Part shown: positions 36,813 through 46,628 of the stretch, in pieces
Position numbering within the stretch: position 1 is the first letter of the stretch
Layout: every line of letters starts with the position of its first letter
DNA from: Rhodobacteraceae bacterium D3-12
GTDB lineage: Bacteria > Pseudomonadota > Alphaproteobacteria > Rhodobacterales > Rhodobacteraceae
Assembly: GCA_025916135.1 (NCBI GenBank)
Contig: CP104793.1
Location: 1,488,001 to 1,552,000, forward strand
Direction: 5' to 3'
DNA: 64,000 nucleotides
Translations under genes and position numbers: made by a program
Notes under the pieces: model-generated
The model's input: only the letters and a program-made list of their open reading frames with translations
What the model was told of the DNA's origin: nothing
Database searches by the model: none

Positions 36813-37988
36813 ATGCTGGACGGATTGCGGGCGACGATTGTTGGCGGTGGTGTTGGCGGGCTTGCCGTGGCGCGGGCGCTGGCGCTGAGGGGGGCGCGGG
36901 TGACCCTGCTGGAGCAATCCAAGGATATTCGCGAGGTTGGCGCCGGGCTTCAGGTGAGTCCGAACGCGATGGCGGTGCTGCGGGCGCTTGGGCTGGATGC
37001 GGCGTTGCGCGCGGGTGGCGCAGTCAGGGCCGAGCGGGTTGTGATGAACGATTATCGCAGCGGACCGGTGGCGGAGCTGGACCTTAAGCGGCTGAAAGAT
37101 CAAGAATATTACTTTGTTCACCGCGCCGATTTGATTTCGGTTCTGGAAGCGGGGGCGCGTGATGCGGGTGTCGAGATCGCGTTGGGCGAGACCGTTGAGC
37201 GGGTCAGCGACGCGCAGGGAGACGACGGGCCGGTGGTGCATCTTGAAAGCGGCGGCGAGCGTCGCTGTGATCTTGTGGTCGGGGCGGACGGGCTTCATTC
37301 GCGGGTGCGGGGCCTGTTGAACGGGGCGGAGGAGCCGTTTTTCACCGGGCAGGTGGCGTGGCGCGCGTTGATCCCGAACACGGCGGGGCGCGGGCCGGAG
37401 GCGCATGTCCACATGGGACCGGGGCGGCATATGGTGAGTTACCCGCTGCGCGACAGTCGGCTGCTGAATATCGTCGCGGTGCAGGAGCGGCGCGGTTGGG
37501 TCGCCGAGGGGTGGAATTTTCGCGATGACCCCAAGAACCTGCGGGCGGCGTTTGCCAGTTTCGGGGCCGAGGTTCAGGCGATGCTGAGCGCGGTCGAGGA
37601 GGTGCATCTGTGGGGGTTGTTCCGTCACAAGGTGGCGCGATGCTGGCACGGGCAGGGGGTTGCCTTGCTTGGCGATGCGGCGCATCCGACGTTGCCGTTT
37701 ATGGCGCAGGGCGCGGCGATGGCGTTGGAGGACGCTTGGGTTTTGGGCGCATCATTGGACGGGGCAGACACTATTGCCGCCGGGTTAGCCGACTATCAGG
37801 CGCGGCGGCACGCACGGGTGGAGCGGGCCGTGGCCGCGGCGGAGGGCAATGCGTGGAAGTATCATTTGAAATTCCCGCCATTGCGATTTGCCGCGCGGGC
37901 CGTTTTGCGCAGCGGCTCGGCGCTTTTCCCTGAGCGGATGGTGCGGCAGTTTGATTGGCTTTATGCCCATGACGTGACGCGCGATTAG
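36813..37988 (+). CDS. FAD-dependent monooxygenase (salicylate hydroxylase-like)
   Basis: 391 residues of the PHBH-type flavin hydroxylases. Seen: the dinucleotide-binding IVGGGVGGLAVARALALRG at the start, the middle DG motif CDLVVGADGLHSRVRG, and the FAD ribityl motif VALLGDAAHPTLPFMAQGA. Such enzymes hydroxylate aromatic acids with NAD(P)H, but the substrate is not readable here; relatives are often annotated salicylate hydroxylase by homology. ATG at 36813 is chosen over the one at 36774, which lies inside the dksA terminator. It converges with the broken cupin gene, sharing four bases. Confidence 0.88.
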   Translation: MLDGLRATIVGGGVGGLAVARALALRGARVTLLEQSKDIREVGAGLQVSPNAMAVLRALGLDAALRAGGAVRAERVVMNDYRSGPVAELDLKRLKDQEYYFVHRADLISVLEAGARDAGVEIALGETVERVSDAQGDDGPVVHLESGGERRCDLVVGADGLHSRVRGLLNGAEEPFFTGQVAWRALIPNTAGRGPEAHVHMGPGRHMVSYPLRDSRLLNIVAVQERRGWVAEGWNFRDDPKNLRAAFASFGAEVQAMLSAVEEVHLWGLFRHKVARCWHGQGVALLGDAAHPTLPFMAQGAAMALEDAWVLGASLDGADTIAAGLADYQARRHARVERAVAAAEGNAWKYHLKFPPLRFAARAVLRSGSALFPERMVRQFDWLYAHDVTRD

Positions 37989-38406
37989 GGAATGTCAAAA
38001 CCCGGCGCGGCGAGCGTGAAGTGGTCGAACAAGAACCCCGGTGAGACGGTGCAGCCGACCAGCGTATAGGCGCCCGTGCTGCGCGCCATTTGCCAGAAAT
38101 TAGGTGGAACGATCTGTTGCGGGTGTTGGCCGCTGCTCAGATCGGGGCCGAGGGTGAGTCCTGACGCGGACCTTGGTCGGATGCGCTGATCGACAGGATC
38201 AGCGGGCTGCCGGCGTAGAAGTGCCAGATTTCGGTGGCGTCGACCTTGTGCCAGTGGCTTTGTTCGCCCGCTTTGAGCAGAAAATAGATGCAGGTGCCTG
38301 ATGCGCGTCCGGTGGCGGGGTCTTCGATCCAGGTTTGGCGATAGTGGCCGCCTTCGGGGTGGGGCGCGAGGGCGAGGTGCTGGATGATGGCGTCAGGGTC
38401 GGTCAT
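37985..38406 (-). pseudogene. Cupin_5 (DUF985) protein, one-base frameshift
   Basis: The first 80 residues are a cupin_5 start (HPEGGHYRQTW, IYFLLKAGEQSHWHKVDATEIWHFYAGSPL) with metal-type histidines. After SASDQGPRQD the frame is lost and stops at 38137-38139. In the next frame the protein continues as LTLGPDLSSGQHPQQIVPPN and PGFLFDHFTLAAPGFDIP to a stop at 37985-37987. The whole span is one base short of 141 codons, so one deletion near 38157-38161 explains it. The family is of unknown function. Its ATG overlaps the HAD stop. Confidence 0.85.
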
Positions 38407-39098
38407 GCGGTGATACGGGTTGCGAGGTCGGTGAAATCGCTTGCGATGATGTCCCAGTCGGCTTCGGGCGCGAGGTCGGTGGTTTGGTCGGGGCCGTATT
38501 CCGTAAGGCGCGGGACGAAGGCGGTTTGCAGTCCGGCGTCGCGGGCGGCGTGAAGGTCATTGTTGTGGGCGGCAACCATCATGACGTCGCAGGGGTCCAG
38601 CCGCAGGGCGGCGCAGGAGGCGAGATAGACCGCGGGTTTGGGTTTATAATCGCGGGCGATCTCGGCGCCGAGAATGCAATCCCAAGGCAGTTTGGCGTAG
38701 CGGGCGAGGTGGGTCATCAGCGCGATAGAGCCGTTGGAGCAGGGCGCGATAAGCGCAGTTTTTCGCATGATTGCAAGGGCTTGGGTGGTGTCGGGCCACG
38801 GCGACAACCTCTCCCATGCGCGAGCGAGGGTGACGGGGTCGGCGGGTGTGAGGCCAAAGCGCGCGGCGACGGTGTCGTGGTTTTCGCGGTGCAGATCGTC
38901 AAGCGGGACATAGCCGCGCGTGCCGTTGCGAACCCGCGCCATCGCGGGATCATATTCGCCGCGCCACGCGTCGGCGAAGGCGAGGGCCTCTTGCGCGGAG
39001 AGCGGCGTGGTGAAGGCGGTTGCCACCTCGCGGGCGATGGAGGTTCGCCAGTCAACGCAGGTTCCGAAAACGTCGAACAGGAGGGCTTTGGCCGTCAT
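38403..39098 (-). CDS. Haloacid dehalogenase type II (HAD family)
   Basis: 231 residues. HAD hydrolase with the nucleophile Asp in LLFDVFGTCVDWR (residue 9), motif II Ser in LIAPCSNGSIALM, Lys in ARDYKPKPAVYLA, and the acidic motif in VMMVAAHNNDLHAARDAG. The pattern fits L-2-haloacid dehalogenases, though such proteins often have other phosphatase-like or dehalogenase substrates. Overlaps of four bases with both neighbours (39095-39098 and 38403-38406) make a GNAT, HAD, cupin operon. Confidence 0.9.
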   Translation of the reverse strand: MTAKALLFDVFGTCVDWRTSIAREVATAFTTPLSAQEALAFADAWRGEYDPAMARVRNGTRGYVPLDDLHRENHDTVAARFGLTPADPVTLARAWERLSPWPDTTQALAIMRKTALIAPCSNGSIALMTHLARYAKLPWDCILGAEIARDYKPKPAVYLASCAALRLDPCDVMMVAAHNNDLHAARDAGLQTAFVPRLTEYGPDQTTDLAPEADWDIIASDFTDLATRITA

Positions 39099-39604
39099 AG
39101 GTCACGTCCGTAAAAGAGGATGTAGTCGGCCCATTGAGGCTGCGGCTGGTAAAACGGCTCGATCGGTTCAAAGCCGAGGGTTTCGTAGAGCCGACAGGCG
39201 GATGTGAGCGGGCGCATCGTGTCGAGCACCATGCGGGTTGCGCCGGAGTCGCGGGCGTGATCCATCGCAGCCTGCATGATCGCGCGGCCAAGGCCGAGGC
39301 CGCGGGCGGGGGGCGCGGTATAGACGCGCTTGATCTCGGCCACGCCGGGGGCGATGTGATGCGTCATGCCACAACCGAGCGGGGTGCCATCGACCAGCCC
39401 GAGAAACACCCCGCCGGGCGGGGCATGCAGCGCCGCGAGTTCGCCGAGCAGCGTTTCGAAATCACTGGGATCATAGTAGCGCTCAACGATGCCGGGCTGG
39501 TCCTTTGTCGCCTCGCAGAGCGCGATTCGATAGCCGCGGCAAAGGGCGCGCAGGGCGTCGAAGTCATCCTTGGACTCGGGTGGGCGGATTGCGATGTCTA
39601 CCAT
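39095..39604 (-). CDS. GNAT-family N-acetyltransferase
   Basis: 169 residues. GNAT fold with the acetyl-CoA loop RVYTAPPARGLGLGRAIMQAAMDHA and following strand ATRMVLDTMRPL, then CRLYETLGFEPIEPFY. Substrate unknown. First gene of a translationally coupled operon with the HAD and cupin genes. Confidence 0.88.
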   Translation of the reverse strand: MVDIAIRPPESKDDFDALRALCRGYRIALCEATKDQPGIVERYYDPSDFETLLGELAALHAPPGGVFLGLVDGTPLGCGMTHHIAPGVAEIKRVYTAPPARGLGLGRAIMQAAMDHARDSGATRMVLDTMRPLTSACRLYETLGFEPIEPFYQPQPQWADYILFYGRDL

Positions 39605-39746
39605 TCATAAAGTGTTAACGAGAAAATCGGACCGCGCAATTCCTGAGTTACGGTCAGGTTGAAAATGCCGCATGACGCTGCGTTTGTCGCGGTAAGGGCG
39701 GTCAAGTGGGCAGGCGGTCGGGCGGCTGCGTGGAGGGCGGACACGG

Positions 39747-39780
39747 AAAAGGCGCGAAAGGGGGAGCCTTTCGCGCCTTG
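39747..39780 (-). terminator. Terminator of eno
   Basis: AAGGCGCGAAAGG and CCTTTCGCGCCTT form a 13-bp perfect stem with a short loop; on the minus strand TTTT follows directly. It lies about 30 bases past the eno stop. Confidence 0.85.
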
Positions 39781-39810
39781 GTCTGGTGGTCTTGACCTGC
39801 TGAGGCGGGC

Positions 39811-41208
<1,398 letters not shown>

Positions 41209-41233
41209 TCATATGGGCGCTTGGCTCGCGGGG

Positions 41234-42438
41234 TCAGGCGGGCAGGGCGAGCGGCTCACGGCGGGGCAGGGAGAGCACCAGCGCAAGCCCGAGGGCGGCG
41301 CATGTGGCGAGCATGGCGAAGGCGAGTTGATAGCTTTGCGTGGTGTCAAAGATCCAGCCGACAGCGATGGGGCCGGCGGCGCCACCCAGCGTGCCAAAGA
41401 ACAGGATGGTGCCAAAGATCGCGCCATGGGCACGCATGCCGAAGTATTCCGCGACCAGCAGGGTGACGACGGTAAAGAGCCCTCCGTGGCTGAAGCCATA
41501 GATCGCGACGATCGCAAAGAGCGGCGTATGTGCGGTGATGAGGGTGAAGCCGATCAGGCTGCTGGTGAGGATGGCAAAACACAGCAGGAAGGCGCGTTTG
41601 CCGCCGATACGGTCAGAGATCGTGCCGACAGAGAGGCGCCCGGCGATGCTGGACGCGCCAAGGACCGAGAGCAGGGTGGCGGCGGTTGGCGTGCTCATCC
41701 CGAGGTCGGTGCCATGCACGGCGAGGTGCATCGGCACGGCCATCATTGTGGGAAAGAACAGAAGCTGGATCGCGCAGAGGGTCCAGAAGGTGCGGGTCTG
41801 GCGCGCCTCGGCGAAGGTGTTGCCGGGGGTGGGGTGGTGTGGCCGGTGGCCGTATCGGGCGCGCTTGCGGGGGCGGGCGGGCTTTCCATCGACAGGGCAG
41901 CGATCAGCAAGAGCACCAGCCCGACCGCGCCCATGATGAGCAGCGTGTGTCGCCAGCCATAGGCAAGGAGGAGAGCGGCCACCACCGGCGGCATGGCGAT
42001 TTGCCCCAAGGCCGTTCCGGTTTTGACGACGCCGGACATGAGGCCACGTTTGGCCTCGAACCAGCGCGCAATGGTGCCGAGGGTGACGACATCATGCGTG
42101 CCCATGCCCAAGGCCATGAAGGTTCCGAAGATCGCGAACATTTGCCAAGCGGTGGTGATCTGAGACAGCAGCAGAAAGCCGATGGCATAGGCGGTGCCGG
42201 TGAAGGACAGCACGATGCGCGGGCCAAAGCGGTCATTGAGCCGCCCACCGGGGATCGCAAGCACGCCCATCATCAGGAACGACAGCGAAGAGGCGCTTGA
42301 GATCAAGGTGCGCGACCAGCCGAATTCTTCCTTGAGCGGGGTAAAGAACAGGCCGAAGGCGAACAGCAGGCCAATGATTGAAAACTGGGTCAGGCAGGCG
42401 CCGAACACCACCCTGTAGCGTGTTTCTATTACTGGCAT
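41234..42438 (-). pseudogene. MFS transporter (monocarboxylate type), one-base frameshift
   Basis: A 12-helix MFS carrier split into two frames. The N-terminal 190 residues (six helices, with the loop NDRFGPRIVLSF and RWFEAKRGLMSGVVKTGTALGQ) end in Pro-rich nonsense and stop at 41743. The C-terminal half continues in another frame with NTFAEARQTRTFWTLCAIQ and then six helices ending ALVLSLPRREPLALPA. The total span is one base short of 402 codons. The loss maps to the two G-runs at 41825-41829 and 41831-41834. The signature resembles OFA/monocarboxylate carriers; the substrate is unknown. Confidence 0.86.
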
Positions 42439-42901
42439 TTTACGGCTCCCCCGATTGCGGCAAGGTGAGCATGGAGCGGGGCAAGGGGCAAGCGCGACGT
42501 TCCGGCATTTGGGGCGGCGCTTGCTTTGGCCCGGAACAAGGCCGCAGGCCGCCGGGCCTCGTCATGCTGGATGCATGCCTTTGGCATGACCCGCCCCCCG
42601 GGGCGGCGATTTGGCAAACGGGGCGCGTCATATGGAGCAAGTTCGGACTTGGCCAAAATAAAGCGGCATGTAGTGGCGTTGCATCGCCACCCCGCGGCTC
42701 GGCGAGGCCCGGCTTTATCCTTCGATCACCTCGCGTTCATGGGTGAATTAGGAGCTGGTAGGCATCATGGCAGGGGCGGAGCCGTGTTTTCGATCAAGAG
42801 GCTCATGGCGCGCGCCACACGGAGCATGTTCGGAAGTGGCCGGAATAAAGCGGCATGGAGCGGCGTTGCCTCGCCACCTCGCGGGGCGGCGAGGCGTGGC
42901 T
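42439..42901. other. Intergenic region with repeat remnants between MFS and osmC genes
   Basis: About 463 bases without a gene. It holds GC-rich repeat copy B (42528-42558), a hairpin GTCATGC/GCATGAC (42561-42590), and the first copy of a 187-base tandem duplication that includes the decayed 3' end of osmC. Confidence 0.65.
42528..42558. repeat. GC-rich intergenic repeat, copy B
   Basis: Identical to 30952-30983 except for one deleted base (GGAACAAGG instead of GGAATCAAGG). In both places a TCGTCA sequence and a hairpin follow, so the mobile or amplified unit may be longer than 32 bases. Confidence 0.7.
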
Positions 42902-43008
42902 TTAGCCTTCGACCACCTCGAAATCATGGGTCAGCTCGGCGCTGGCGGCCATCATGGCCGAGGCGGAGCAGTATTTCTCGATCGAGAGGTTCACGGCGCG
43001 TGCGACTT
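42634..43008. repeat. Tandem duplication (187-base period) of the osmC 3' end
   Basis: Copy 1 (42634-42820) and copy 2 (42821-43008) align with roughly 80 percent identity by hand. Copy 2 contains the last 35 or so codons of the intact OsmC gene plus its downstream terminator region. Copy 1 has stops and shifts in that part (VARAMSLLIENTAPPLP then stop). Confidence 0.75.
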
Positions 43009-43318
43009 TGTCGTGGTTCAGCCCCTTGCCGGTGACGACAAAATGCATGTGGATTTTTGTATAGACCTTGGGGTCGGTATCGGCGCGGGTGGCGTCGAGG
43101 TCGACCTCGACATTGGTGACGGATTCGCGGCCGCGTTCAAGGATATGCACCACGTCATAGGCCGAGCAGCCGCCCGTGCCGAGCAGCAAAAGCTCCATCG
43201 GGGAGGGGCCGGGCTTTTTGCCATCCTCTCCGTGGGCCGCGCCAAAAGCAATGGCATGGCCGCTTTCGGCGGTGCCGATAAAGCTGCGCTCGCCGGTCCA
43301 TTTCACGTTGGCTTTCAT
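42902..43318 (-). CDS. OsmC-family protein
   Basis: 138 residues. OsmC/Ohr-fold peroxidase family. Seen: GERSFIGTAESGHAIAFGA, GPSPMELLLLGTGGCSAYDVVHIL with the first cysteine, and the second conserved cysteine in LSIEKYCSASAMM. Members reduce organic hydroperoxides; the YhfA-type subgroup is less well characterised. Its 3' end takes part in the tandem duplication at 42634-43008. It lies 65 bases behind the DMT transporter gene. Confidence 0.9.
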   Translation of the reverse strand: MKANVKWTGERSFIGTAESGHAIAFGAAHGEDGKKPGPSPMELLLLGTGGCSAYDVVHILERGRESVTNVEVDLDATRADTDPKVYTKIHMHFVVTGKGLNHDKVARAVNLSIEKYCSASAMMAASAELTHDFEVVEG

Positions 43319-43383
43319 GCGGTGGTCTCCTTTGTGCGCCGGGTGGGCGGGGCTGATCGTGGTGGGTGTTAGATTTGCGTGTG

Positions 43384-44265
43384 TTATAGAGCCGGTGATT
43401 TGCGAGCAACCCGGCCCTCGCGCAGGAAGGCGTAGATGCCGGCGCCGACCGTGATGCTGGCCCCGACATAGGTGAGTGTATCGGGGTTTTCATCAAAGAT
43501 CAGATAGCCGATCGCGAGGGCGAATAGAATGCGGGAATAGCGGAATGGCGCGACCACCGAAATTTCGCCCGTGCGCATGGCCTGCACGATGCAGAAATAG
43601 CCCAGAGCGCCCAGAGACGCGGCCCCGAGCATCAACAGCGAGGCAGAGAGATCCATCGCGACCGGCCCGCCTTGGAACATCAGGAGGATCGCGCCGAAGG
43701 GCAGCAGGCTTCCCATGCCATAGGCCGCAATGCGCGAGGAGGGCGTGGTGGCGGGCATCAGACGGGTCGACACATCGCGCACCGACAAGAGCATCATCCC
43801 GGCCACCGCCCAGAGCGCATTGGGGTCAAACCCCTCCATCCCCGGACGCAGGATGACGAGCACGCCGAACAGCCCGACCAGAATCGCGCCCCAGCGGCGC
43901 CAGCCAACCTTTTCGCCCAAGAGCACCACGGCGAGGCCGGTCACGACCAGCGGTGTGGCCTGAAGAATGGCGGAGGGCAGGGCGATGCCAACAGTGGCAA
44001 GCGCGGTCATGAAGCAAAAGGTGCCGGCCACATCAGAGCCGTTGCGCAGCATCATCGGCCATGTGGCAAAGTCGCGGGCAATCACCTTGTGCCCCTTGAA
44101 ATAGGTGAGCAGCGAGAAGATCACCGCCCCGCCCAGCCCAAGGAAGAACAAGACCTGTCCTTTTGGCATGGCTTCGGCCCCGAGTTTCACACAGGCATCG
44201 GTGAGGGCGAAGAACCCCATGGCAATGACCATCAACGCGATGCCGCGCCCATTGTCGGACTGCAT
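43384..44265 (-). CDS. EamA/DMT-family transporter
   Basis: About 293 residues with ten hydrophobic segments in two EamA repeats (GIALMVIAMGFFALTDACVKL, VGIALPSAILQATPLVVTGL, FGAILLMFQGGPVAM, SVVAPFRYSRILFALAIGYLIF). DMT carriers export amino acids or other small metabolites; the substrate is unknown. Start at 44265 (MQSDNGRG) is preferred to the ATG at 44313, which overlaps fur. It lies 44 bases behind fur and may share its transcript. Confidence 0.88.
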   Translation of the reverse strand: MQSDNGRGIALMVIAMGFFALTDACVKLGAEAMPKGQVLFFLGLGGAVIFSLLTYFKGHKVIARDFATWPMMLRNGSDVAGTFCFMTALATVGIALPSAILQATPLVVTGLAVVLLGEKVGWRRWGAILVGLFGVLVILRPGMEGFDPNALWAVAGMMLLSVRDVSTRLMPATTPSSRIAAYGMGSLLPFGAILLMFQGGPVAMDLSASLLMLGAASLGALGYFCIVQAMRTGEISVVAPFRYSRILFALAIGYLIFDENPDTLTYVGASITVGAGIYAFLREGRVARKSPAL

Positions 44266-44309
44266 TTTGGATGAACCTTTTGAACCGGCGCGCAGAATCG
44301 CGCCCGGCG

Positions 44310-44729
44310 TCATTTTGCAGGCTTTTTCAGGGGGACGCCATAGAGTTCGAGTTTGTGCCCTTTGAGGGTGTAGCCCAGCTTCTCGGCTATTTTTTCTTGA
44401 AGCGCCTCGATTTCGGGGTCGACGAATTCGATCACCTCGCCCGAGTTCATGTCGATCAGGTGATCGTGGTGTTCACGCTCGGCGTCCTCATAGCGGGCGC
44501 GGCCATCGCCAAATTCGAGCTTGTCGAGGATCTGCGCCTCCTCGAACAGTTTCACCGTGCGATAGACCGTGGCAATCGAGATTGCTGCGTCGCGCGCGGC
44601 GGCGCGGGTGTAGAGTTCTTCGACATCGGGGTGGTCGTCGGCCTCTTCCAGCACAGAGGCGATGATGCGGCGTTGGCCGGTCATGCGCAGGCCTTTGGCC
44701 TCGCAACGCTCAATAATCGTGTCAGTCAT
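44310..44729 (-). CDS. fur: Fur-family metal-dependent repressor (Fur/Mur)
   Basis: 139 residues. Winged-helix DNA-binding half (GLRMTGQRRIIASVLEEADDHPDVEELY, ISIATVYRTVKLFEEAQIL) and metal/dimer half with EREHHDHLIDMNSGEVIEFVDPEIE. The HHDH motif and acidic run are Fur-like. In this group such proteins often respond to manganese (Mur) rather than iron, so the metal is uncertain. The usual CxxC pairs for structural zinc are missing, as in many alphaproteobacterial Fur/Mur proteins. Confidence 0.92.
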   Translation of the reverse strand: MTDTIIERCEAKGLRMTGQRRIIASVLEEADDHPDVEELYTRAAARDAAISIATVYRTVKLFEEAQILDKLEFGDGRARYEDAEREHHDHLIDMNSGEVIEFVDPEIEALQEKIAEKLGYTLKGHKLELYGVPLKKPAK

Positions 44730-45086
44730 CGCCCGTGATCCCGGTGGTCGTCATGTTGCGGTGGTTTAGCGTCACACGCGCATGATTTCTACCCGCAATG
44801 CTGCGCTGCATTGACTTCGCGGCGCAAAAGCCCCATGTGGTGCCTCAAGCGATGTCTTCTGCCGCGTGAGCAGCCAGGCAACATCCGGGGAAACCGGAGT
44901 GAACCAGAGACATCCGAATTGATCCCAAAATCACGCGTGGGGCCAGACGCCAGAGCGGCTTGACGGGCAATCGGTCCGTTTAGTCAGCGTCATGGCGGAA
45001 CCGCGACGGGCCAGCTGATAGGGCGTGGCCTTGGACATTCATGTGGTGCGTTTTGCCGTGAGGGCAGGCGTGCCCGAGAGGATAAT
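44730..45086. other. Intergenic region between fur and the helicase gene
   Basis: About 357 bases between divergent starts. I see only a small hairpin TCCGG-GGAAA-CCGGA near 44887-44901 and the ribosome site GAGAGGA before the helicase. The space allows a long 5' leader for the helicase mRNA, common for cold-shock helicases. No open frame is convincing. Confidence 0.45.
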
Positions 45087-46427
45087 ATGACTGAATTTAA
45101 CGAACTGGGCCTTCCCAAGGCTTTGCTGAACCGGGTTGCCGAAATGGGGCTGAGCACGCCCACGCCGATCCAGCAAAAGGCGATTCCGCTGGCTCTTGAG
45201 GGGCGCGACGTGATGGGTTTGGCCCAGACCGGGACCGGCAAGACTTTTGCGTTCGGGCTGCCCTTGGTGGCGCGGATGCAGGAGGCGGGCGGACGCCCCG
45301 CGCCGAAGGGTGTTGGCGGGCTGGTGCTTGCGCCGACGCGCGAGTTGGCCAAGCAGATCAGCGAGAGCCTGAAAGAGTTGATCAAGGGCACGCCGATGAA
45401 GGTGCAGCTGATTGTGGGCGGTGCCGGGATAAACGGGCAGATCAAGCGGCTTGAGCGCGGTGTTGATCTGTTGGTGGCCACGCCGGGGCGGTTGATTGAC
45501 CTGATGGACCGCCGGGCGTTGTCGCTTAAAGACACCAAGTTTCTGGTGCTGGACGAGGCCGATCAGATGCTGGATATGGGCTTTATCCATGATCTGCGCA
45601 AAATCGCCGCCGTGATCCCGCGCGACCGCCAGACGATGCTGTTTTCTGCGACCATGCCCAAGCTGATGGCGGAGCTGGCGCAGAGTTACCTTGATAACCC
45701 GGAGCGGGTGCAGGTTTCGCCCCCCGGCAAGGCTGCGGACAAGATCGAGCAGGAGGTGCATTTCGTCGCCAAGGCCGAGAAGCTGAGCCTGTTGATCGAA
45801 TTGCTGGACAAGCACCGCGACGAGTTGGCGTTGGTGTTTGGCCGCACCAAGCATGGGTCGGAAAAGATCAAGAAACAGCTTGAAAAGGCCGGTTTTGCCG
45901 CCGGGTCGATCCACGGCAACAAGAGCCAAGGCCAGCGTGATCGCGCCTTGGCGGCGTTCAAATCAGGCGAGATCCGGGTTCTTGTGGCGACCGATGTGGC
46001 GGCGCGGGGGCTGGATATTCCGCAGGTGCGCCATGTTTACAATTATGATTTGCCCAACGTGCCGGAGAACTATGTTCACCGGATTGGCCGAACGGCGCGG
46101 GCCGGGGCAGAAGGTGCGGCGGTCGCGTTTTGCTCACCCGAGGAGATGGGCGAGTTGAAGGCGATTCAGAAGGTTCTGAAAATGTCGGTGCCGGTGGCGT
46201 CGGGCCGTCCTTGGGAAAACATTGAGCCGCCGAAGGGCGGCGGCGGTGGCAATGGCCGTCCGGGTGGCGCGGGCCGTGGACGGCGCAAGCCGCAAGGCGG
46301 TGGCGGACAGGGGCATGGCCAAGGCAAGCCGCAGGGCAATGCGGCAGGCAAGCCCGGTGGCGGGCGTCGTCGGCGTCGCAGTGGCGGCGGCGGTGGCGGT
46401 GGTCAAAACGCGTCGAGCGCCGCGTAA
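45087..46427 (+). CDS. DEAD-box RNA helicase (RhlE-like)
   Basis: 446 residues. Complete helicase core: Q motif FNELGLPKALLNRVAEMGLS, motif I AQTGTGKTFAFGLP, Ia PTRELAKQI, II VLDEADQMLD, III FSATMP, IV to VI ending YVHRIGRTARAG. The C-terminal 65 residues are a Gly/Arg/Gln-rich low-complexity tail (GGGGNGRPGGAGRGRRKPQG and similar), typical of RhlE/DeaD RNA-binding extensions. Likely roles are ribosome assembly or mRNA decay, often raised in the cold; the exact RNA is unknown. Confidence 0.94.
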   Translation: MTEFNELGLPKALLNRVAEMGLSTPTPIQQKAIPLALEGRDVMGLAQTGTGKTFAFGLPLVARMQEAGGRPAPKGVGGLVLAPTRELAKQISESLKELIKGTPMKVQLIVGGAGINGQIKRLERGVDLLVATPGRLIDLMDRRALSLKDTKFLVLDEADQMLDMGFIHDLRKIAAVIPRDRQTMLFSATMPKLMAELAQSYLDNPERVQVSPPGKAADKIEQEVHFVAKAEKLSLLIELLDKHRDELALVFGRTKHGSEKIKKQLEKAGFAAGSIHGNKSQGQRDRALAAFKSGEIRVLVATDVAARGLDIPQVRHVYNYDLPNVPENYVHRIGRTARAGAEGAAVAFCSPEEMGELKAIQKVLKMSVPVASGRPWENIEPPKGGGGGNGRPGGAGRGRRKPQGGGGQGHGQGKPQGNAAGKPGGGRRRRRSGGGGGGGQNASSAA

Positions 46428-46460
46428 CACCGTCTGAGGTATCAGACCTATGAGTTTGGC

Positions 46461-46518
46461 GCGGGCCGGATCGCATGGCGACCGGCCCGCCCGCCCACCC
46501 CCGATCGCCATGCGATCC
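46461..46518. terminator. Overlapping inverted repeats after the helicase gene
   Basis: GCGGGCCG (46461-46468) pairs with CGGCCCGC (46483-46490). A 14-bp arm GGATCGCATGGCGA (46468-46481) also pairs perfectly with TCGCCATGCGATCC (46505-46518). The two stems partly overlap, so only one may form. It lies between convergent genes; CTTATG rather than a T-run follows. Confidence 0.6.
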
Positions 46519-46628
46519 TTATGCGTAATCATTTCAAGTGATTAACGGGGGTGTTGGCGAACTGGCCGCGCGGCCGGTTCATGATCGACAGGACCGTTCA
46601 GGGTCTGCCATCTTTGGGTGCGACCACC

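Noticed and set aside
42526-43035. Plus-strand open frames across the osmC 3' duplication
   Set aside because: They are antisense to OsmC and the repeat and contain no domain. The signal there is the tandem DNA repeat.
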